64,000 nucleotides of DNA, from positions 3,091,979-3,155,978 of the forward strand of contig BFEA01000072.1 of NCBI GenBank assembly GCA_003427395.1, read 5' to 3'. The position numbers and the translations under genes were made by a program. Source of the stretch: Chara braunii. Lineage: Eukaryota; Streptophyta; Charophyceae; Charales; Characeae. The notes under the pieces are model-generated. The model was not told the DNA's origin. It saw only the letters and a list, made by a program, of their open reading frames with translations, and ran no database searches. The stretch's first letter is position 1; the number at the start of each line of letters is the position of its first letter. This document shows, one piece after another, positions 57,593 through 64,000 of this stretch.

Positions 57593-57864
57593 TTATGCCC
57601 TATGTAAGCTAGGTATAAGGGAATAAAGCATCGAAAGATTACGAACTATTGTTTGCAAAGGTTGACTTGGGGTGGCGAGAGTACTTACCTTTGTGGTTTG
57701 ACCTGCATGTGACTGAGGGAGGCTACTACTTGGTGTGAGTTTCAGTTTGATAGGTAGTTGTTGTATTTGCTCGTCACGTGCTAGAGCGATAGGAGTTAGT
57801 TCAATTCCTGGATTTTCTAAGCTAAGTTTTTTTCTTAGATCGATTCTTGCATTTTCTGGGATCT

Positions 57865-58210
57865 TTTATTATACTTGGCTTTATATAAATTTTGGTAAGC
57901 TACTTTCTTTACGGGAAGCGCTGCCGAAATTTCTGCAAATCCAGGGAGTTAGTCAAATTTTGACTTTTCAAAGTTAAACTAGTCTAAAGTTCATATAGAA
58001 CTTAGTAAAAATCTGGGAAGTCTCTTCTTCTAAAGGAAGTGTTGCCCAAAATTTTGCTAAATCAGGGAGTTGGACAAAAATTGGGCTTTGGAAAGTCAAA
58101 GACTAGTTCTGGTTTTATATTTGGGCTACTATAAATTCTGAAAAGGCACTTTTCCTACGGGAAGCGCTGCCAAAATTTTCTTGATTTAGAGGAGTTAGAT
58201 TATATTTTGA
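57865..58210 (+). repeat. Three ~110-bp tandem repeats (3' LTR)
   Basis: Counterpart of 40400-40745, with the same GGAAG(C/T)G(C/T)TGCC and GAGTT(A/G)G blocks at about 57915, 58035 and 58160. Confidence 0.8.
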
Positions 58211-59989
58211 CAGATGGCGATTCTAGCAATCCATCCTAAATAGGGGAGATTCTGCCTTTAGTCTACCTTTGCTTTGGCACTGGCTTAGAGGTAGGCCTGA
58301 ACTCGGTTGGAAGATAACTTTGAGCGAAAATGTGCTATGGAGGTTCATCCCCCATATGCCGATGATTTAGTTTGGGCGTTGACCTGTCTTTGGTACAGGC
58401 CTTTCTTGGACATTCGATTCAGGATTCGGGCTAGCGTCAGCTTGACCCTATAAGGATCGTCTTCTGTTATCACTGATAACAGGTCGGTTGCCGATTCGTC
58501 GGTCTACGACTCAATTCCAACTCACTCTTCATACCCAACCTAAAAGGCTTTAGCCCTGGTGACTTTATTGTTTGTTGAGGGTTTCAACCGGACTTTTATT
58601 GAATGGCCATTTAACAAAGGTACTGAGTATTTAATTATGGTTGGTTGGACAGGGGATTGGGGCTTGCATGGCTAAAGCGAAGGGTATGAGTGTGGAGACT
58701 GGTTGGGGTTGACTCCGTGTAGTGCGTGGTTCGTTGTTTGGTTTTTTGATGTGGTTGCAAGTAGACCCTGTGGCTTGGATTTTGGATTTGGGTTGTCTGC
58801 GCTCTCATATATGTACATATGATTGTGAGAAGTCCCACTGTGTGTGTGAGAAGTGATCGTCACAACTTTATCTCCCTTATGTACGTACACTTGGTTGTAT
58901 TTATGGTGAGTGTTTGCGAGGCCTAAGGGGCCCCGTACAAAGGGTATACTCGAATGTCATGTGTGAAAGGCATAGAAAGAATCCTTCCCTTTCTTTGTTT
59001 GCTTCTTGGGAGTTTTCTTAGTCGGACATTGGTCCAGGGCTGGGATTCAAGGTCCTTGTTCAAGACATCCTAAGCCCTAGGCTCTGCAGGGGAGAGACTC
59101 CCCCTCATGGAGAACCTACCTGCATTGTCCGCCGAGACACTCAACCCTGAAGGCGGAGATGTCGCGAGGGTCGAACGGCGTGTCCTTCAGCTGTTCAATA
59201 TCGTGAGGAGTAACCCCTCGCGATACATCCCTTCAACCATTCAATATCGCGAGGTTGGAGCCGCGATTACCACATATGACTGACATCGTTGGACGGTATG
59301 GGATTAGTCAGCAGTCGCGTGGCTTTATGTTAAAATGCTGCGTGCGATGCTTCGCCGCCCCAGCATCTAAAAGTTATGGGATCGTAAGGCTCGCACGTAG
59401 ACGCAAACGCTTGAGGTTATTGTAGGCCGTGGGCATCACCCGAGGAGAGAGAGGGTACCCCAAAGATCATGACCCCGGTTGGAACAAGGGGGGGTCCTCG
59501 GCCTATTCGTCTTGTTTTTAGAGATTTTATGGTTGGACATTATAATCCGTGGTAGTCTTCAAAGTCAAACCCCTTGATGTCTAACCGCCATGACAGCCTA
59601 AGGCTGTCTACTCAACCCCTTTGCACAGGGTGCAGAAGAGGGTGTGGTCTTCAACCGCACATGACCAGCGTCGAGAGATTAACCCTCAAGGCGCGTGTCA
59701 ACCGACACTTGAGTGTCGAATGCGGCCCTCGAGATTAACGAGGACCGCTCGATTATGGACGTTACATGGCACGTCATCATTGCGACTGCTTGCGTACGAT
59801 TGCATTGCTAGTCGATATGAATAGGTCATGCGTCCGCGCGATTTTTATACTGAGCCTCGCGCACGACGCCTATCCGATTTTCGGTTCCGAAAGTAATGGG
59901 AGGGGTACTGAAGGGGCTAGGAGCGTTGTTGCGTTGTTTGTGTCGCGTTGCTCGAGTTGTGTCGTTTGTGCGATGTGTGTGCGTGCGTG

Positions 59990-60062
59990 TCGGTCCGGCA
60001 CCGCACATGGCAGCGCGGGACCCTCTCGGCCACGTCACGCAGGAGTTGGACCAACCTCGACA
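59990..60062 (-). mobile_element. Inverted scrap of giant-LTR terminus at the 3' LTR breakpoint
   Basis: TCGGTCCGGCACCGCAC and CACGCAGGAGTTGGAC are the inverse of the LTR end region (about 42906-42977). They follow the direct 3' LTR sequence without a gap, so the element's 3' end is a rearranged junction and not a normal boundary. Confidence 0.8.
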
Positions 60063-61070
60063 ATGCACCACTACGTGGCCCCACAATAATAAAACCGGTC
60101 CTTCAACGCCGAATGTTGCAAGTGTCAGCACCTCTACGCCCACACCACCAATGTCGCGTCATCAACAGGTACCATAGTTTCCCTGCAGCACCACCACCAA
60201 ACCATACGACAAAAAAACGGCTCCACTGTAACGCAAAATATCGGCATCATTTTCTCTCACAATAAAAAAATGTTGTCGCAGGCACCTATTTTGGCCACAT
60301 GGTCCCACTGAATACACCGCCATTGCCATGCCACTGATCGAGCAACGCCTTCCCACACTCTCATTAAAAAAAATATCGACGCCACGCGGCAAATCTGGCA
60401 GCACCGTCCCTCAGGAAGGTCTTGAGGCCGCAGCGGCAATCCGGTAACACAACCTCACTAAAATAGGTGCCGCTTGCCACACCATCCGGACCTTGACGCA
60501 ACCCGTCGGCCACAACACTAGCACAGAGGTGGGGCAGTGAGCTCGCAGCCTCGGCACCGAGGGAGGAGCAGAATGCTCCCTGCCTCGGCTATAACTGTCC
60601 TCCTCTAATGCTCCTGCAGACCTCCAACACCTCCACCCAGCAGACCACACCTCCACCGGCAACACCTTCCATCCTGCAGCAGCCAACCAACATTCACACA
60701 AGTGAAGATTTCAACAACACTGCCACAATTGTGATGTTGTTGGGTGGACTGCTGACTTTTATAGCTGAAGGATTGTGTCAGCAACTTGCCCTACAGTCAA
60801 GAACTCGTAACTGGTTTGGGCCCTTGATTTGAGCCGTCGATCAAGGGCCACAAACTTTGATGTTCCCCTAGGGGAACCAAGGTCATTCAATCCTTGAAGC
60901 ACTTGGTCTCCGAGTCGGGCCACATGCTTCACGGAATGCCTGTATCCCGCCATTGTTGAGCCTGTTCAAAAAACCAATAAACTCAGCCCCACTCACACTC
61001 ACATACACTTACCCACTCATATAGTGACTACCTCGACCACATTCTTGTCCATCTCTCAATCCTTTCCCCT
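60063..61070. other. Intergenic sequence, nothing recognised
   Basis: Contains short C/A-rich frames with no family resemblance. Poly(T) at about 61076-61099 marks its right limit. Confidence 0.45.
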
Positions 61071-61099
61071 TCGTTTTTTTTTTTTTTTTTTTTTTTTTT

Positions 61100-62030
61100 C
61101 GTTGGCCAAATAGTCATTTCAGCCTCGTGGCTTCTCAGCCATGCGCTACTGAAAGACAGACCCAGTATCGAATCCATATGGATTCGACTTATTTTGAAAA
61201 TTGATTTATGTGTATCATCCTTGCGCAAGGCTACTACAGATCCGCGTGACGAATTTCAGCTGCGCGATCTCGAAGATCGTACGACCAAAATTCGATCGGG
61301 CTAGGTCTGTTGAGACCCTCAATGCCGCTTCTCAAAAGAAGCTAGCACCAGTAGGGTACCATCGAGCTCAATCTCAGCGCTTGCTGCATGATAGCTTGAT
61401 GTTGTAACCTATTGGGCTTGCTCCTACTGCTGGTAAAGTATGAGCAACCCTTCTATATGAAGGGTTCAACTCCTAGCAAGCCCCAGCCTATGGCCTAGCA
61501 GACCTTGCCTATCGACCTTCCCACATAACAAGCTATTCAGTTGTGACTCAGACAAATGCCCAGTTAGGTAGTCCACAACATCGGGCTCCCTGACACTCGA
61601 CACAAATCACCCCCCACGACTTGATAAATAAATAAATAAGTTTCTCATTCCTCTCAAGTTGTAGCTTTGTACCTGGCGCGACCACTTTTTTTAGCCTACA
61701 TAGGCTCTGAATCATGCGGCTGCTAAGCCGCGTGACGTTACTTTAAGTAGGATAGGAGTTAAAATTAGCATTCCAACGAGACTATATTCCAAAACCCTTG
61801 CCATAGCGGACTACAACCAGCCACGCCGCCGGTCACTGTCATAACCGTAGAACGCCGCAAGCGTCCGAACTTAGGTTTAAAAAATGTAGTCCCTCAGTCA
61901 TAGGTTAGTCTGAATGAACTTTTGACAAACGTTCGTCTCATCAAGTCCTTCAATTCAACCAAAACGTCACACTGTATCCGACATTGGAAAACCCCAAGCA
62001 GATACCCGTGTAAGGGTGTCTGCTTAGACA
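61100..62030 (-). repeat. Structured repeat family R2, copy 2, inside a LINE
   Basis: Homologous to 29480-30258. The minus-strand start TGTCTAAGCAGACACC (at 62030) again has an ATACCC/GGGTAT-like hairpin. Plus-strand hairpins correspond to those of copy 1 with changed stems: TGGCT/AGCCA (about 61129-61142), CGAATCC/GGATTCG (about 61172-61189), GCTTCT/AGAAGC (about 61327-61342), AACCCTTC/GAAGGGTT (about 61446-61466). Poly(T) lies at the left edge. Its right end abuts LINE ORF2 sequence. Confidence 0.6.
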
Positions 62031-62990
62031 ACGGTCGTGGCAATTTGTCCGAGTCGATATATCTCCATAGTGCAAGGATAGAGGCCCAAAGAGGATCATT
62101 AACTAAGTCTGACATTGTGGCAGTTGTGAAAGATTTTGACAACCACTTTGGGACTACTTGGGATGGACTACCCTGGATTAGTGAGCCAAGCTAGGGAGTG
62201 GATTGATCTTTCCTCTGTTGTGTCGGGGGTTAGGCATTGTAGTTGAATACCAGCTAGCGTGGCGAATGGAGTGTCATTTCCCATCAGTAGTTTAATTGTG
62301 ACTTTGAAGACCAAAACTTTGATTTCCCTTTCTGGGTCAATGATTCTTAGACCCCCTTCATCTCTAATTTGGGCCAACTGGGCCCTTGCTACCCTTTTGA
62401 TACAAGTTTGAAGTTCATTATCATTCCTCCAAAGGTATGTAGCAGTTGCTTGTTTTAGGGCCGATATCTGTTTTGGGGGTAGCATCCGGAAAGTTAGCTT
62501 ATACCAAATAGTGGATAGGATAACATTGTTGATGGCTAAACCCCTTTCTATCAGCGAAGTGTGCAAACCTTTCCATTTGGTCATGGCTTGGATTGCTGTT
62601 TGGACTAGGCGATCCGCATGGTCCGCAGGTGGGCCGAAGGCCGTGAGTCTCACCTCTAGGACCCATATGGCTTCTTCTCTTGGTTTCCAGTTGACTGAAG
62701 AGTCGTTTGGGGGGGGTTCTCCCTGCTGTGTGGATCCACCACCCTTCTGTCTTAGAGCCCCAGTTGACCTTCATGTCCGCAGCGATGGAGAATAGGTGGA
62801 TCTTGTCCGCCAAAGCATGCATGCTAGAGGAAGAGGCTTTGATGAGGACCGTAAGATCGTCTGCAAAAAGGGAGGTAATCGGGACCAGGTGCGGTGACAA
62901 TTCCAGTATTTCAATTCGTTGTAATGCGGGGTTTACTCTAATAAGGGAGACAAGCGCTTCCATGACAATCACAAAGAACAATGGGACTTG
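62031..62990 (-). pseudogene. LINE D, ORF2 from RT motif C to C-terminal region (minus strand)
   Basis: Read leftwards: PLFFVIVMEALVSLIRV (from about 62984), then SLFADDLTVLIKASS with an intact FADD box (62856-62867), then AADMKVNWGSKTE. After a frameshift comes TFRMLPPKQISALKQA (about 62440-62490), then ARAQLAQIRDEGGLRIIDPEREIKVLVF (about 62305-62390). A last piece (VNDPLWASILALWRYI, about 62055-62105) is in another frame and runs into repeat R2 at 62030. The RT upstream of motif B is absent on this strand. Confidence 0.8.
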
Positions 62991-64000
62991 GAAATGCTTA
63001 GTCACTCATTGGACCAACGTACTTCAGAAAATCTACAACAGACGAGAAACCGACTTCAAGAGTACCTTGACCAGCAGACGGAGGCATGAAGAATTCAAGC
63101 CATAATAAAAAGGCTGGCACAAAAGGCACAATGTCCTCAACCTTTTTCAGCAAAGCCAGAGCAAGGCAAATTTTGGTTCCTTCCCTACATCACCCATTCA
63201 ATCCACACCAGAGGGATGCAACCAATCCATATGGGATACTTGTTTCGCCTCACAATACTACAATAACCTCTTTACCTCAGAGAGCGATCGGTGGGGAAAG
63301 GAGGCGCTGGGGCATGCAAGGGATGAATTATTACAAAACATAATAGCAGTATTGTCCCAACAACAAAGAACATCACTAAAATCCCCTATTACAGATCATG
63401 AACTGTTACTGCAAGACATAGAGGATTAGACTCCTTTCCTAAGGAGTTTCATGCCCACTTTTGGGAAACTTTTCATCTCAACCTCCTAAAGTATGTCCAA
63501 GCAGTCCAGATTGAGGGGAGATTTGAGGATTTAATGGGTCAGGGTGTCACCACGCTTGTATACAAAAAAAAAGACAGAGTAGAGGTCCGTAATTACCGGC
63601 CAATCGCACTTTTCCCCCTCCCCTATAAAATGGTGGGCAAAATGTTGTGCAATAAACTCCTACCGCACATAGGTCATCGAATTCATATGGATCAAACAGG
63701 GTTCATGCCACAATGGAATATCCAAGATAACATCTTATCGGTAAATGAGACCATCAAATACGCGCGACAACGTAAGAAAGATGTAGCGATCCTATTTATC
63801 GACTTTGAGAAAACGTATTATCATTTTGACTAGCAATTCCTGGACCTGTGCTTTCAAAAAATGAACTTTAGACCATATTTTAGACAATGGGTCGAAAACC
63901 TACACCACTCGGCGACAACCAACATTTTGATCAATGACCACCTTTCGGCACCGTTCCCACTAGAAAGATCAGTGAGACAAGGAGACTCAATAACACCATT
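62985..64000 (+). pseudogene. LINE D, ORF2 linker and RT fingers to motif B (plus strand), runs off window
   Basis: Begins directly at the end of the minus-strand LINE piece. Linker (about 63000-63420), then GVTTLVYKKKDRVEVRNYRPIAL (about 63543-63611), IHMDQTGFMPQWNIQDNI (about 63681-63735) and motif A ILFIDFEKTYYHFD (63790-63831) followed by a TAG where Trp is typical. VRQGDSITP (about 63972-63998) ends at the last base. The minus-strand piece starts with the residues that should come next, so these may be two halves of one LINE in opposite orientation. Confidence 0.8.

Larger units (their letters stand above)
37670..59991 (+). mobile_element. Giant-LTR Ty3/gypsy retrotransposon with a third ORF (~22.3 kb)
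   Basis: Defined by two near-identical long terminal repeats (37670-42986 and 55108-59991, the second truncated), a tRNA-Asp primer-binding site two bases after the first, and the Ty3/gypsy domain order Gag, protease, RT, RNase H, integrase. A third ORF region follows pol. All coding parts carry stops or shifts, so the copy is dead, but the two LTR starts differ by only a few bases in the first 200, so insertion was not ancient. Internal region is about 12.1 kb. Confidence 0.88.
55108..59991 (+). repeat. 3' LTR, truncated by about 460 bp
   Basis: Starts TGTCGGCGCGAATACC and follows the 5' LTR block for block to GTGTGCGTGCGTG (about 59980-59991), corresponding to about 42520 in the 5' LTR. 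The terminal ~460 bases, including the CA end, are missing in this orientation. Confidence 0.85.

Overview
The window looks like nuclear DNA of a streptophyte green plant, most likely a charophyte alga such as Chara. The evidence is the first exon of a plant-type mitochondrial ATP synthase d subunit with a canonical GT-AG donor, LINEs with DUF4283-like ORF1 and APE-type ORF2, and a Ty3/gypsy element whose primer-binding site matches plant tRNA-Asp. The Gag and third-ORF style resembles elements I associate with Chara braunii, but that species call is inference from memory. Only one host gene is visible; nearly all the rest is nested, decayed retroelements and structured repeats. There is one assembly gap (17831-18275).

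Layout. 1-3350: exon 1 of ATP synthase subunit d on the minus strand (2577-2738), whose first intron runs off the left edge. 3780-4670: a tandem pair of ~390-bp repeats. 5900-11090: a nearly full-length dead LINE (plus). 11096-11658: a fragment of a giant LTR. 11670-16150: minor repeats. 16152-23946: a diverged solo giant LTR on the minus strand, carrying a hammerhead-ribozyme insertion in a (TA)n tract and an array of conserved-loop hairpins. 24250-26740: a hammerhead-element remnant and an inverted copy of the 14.3-kb repeat. 26815-28970: a LINE fragment interrupted by palindromic repeats. 29480-30258: a structured repeat family that recurs at 61100-62030. 32300-35000: LINE pieces on the minus strand and arrays of long palindromes. 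35398-35880: a diverged LTR end. 37670-59991: one very large Ty3/gypsy element. 61100-64000: a structured repeat nested in a LINE that appears to have an internally inverted 5' half.

The central object is the 22.3-kb Ty3/gypsy element. Its 5' LTR (37670-42986) is about 5.3 kb and is followed two bases later by a primer-binding site complementary to tRNA-Asp. Gag, protease, RT, RNase H and integrase follow in order, all broken by stops and frameshifts. After pol comes a third, equally broken reading frame that looks like a second Gag: two related helical domains, a coiled coil, and its own intact CCHC zinc knuckle. The 3' LTR starts at 55108 and is cut short at about 59991, where an inverted scrap of LTR terminus is joined.

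The most unusual signal is inside these giant LTRs: about ten units per LTR of a two-stem hairpin. The hexaloop TAAGAT (TAAGTT in the older copy) is constant, while both the inner 4-bp stem (TCCA/TGGA, ACCA/TGGT, GTTC/GAAC) and the outer 5-9-bp stem change sequence but keep pairing. This is covariation readable by eye, and it is seen in three LTR copies including the older minus-strand one. I do not recognise this motif from any described family.
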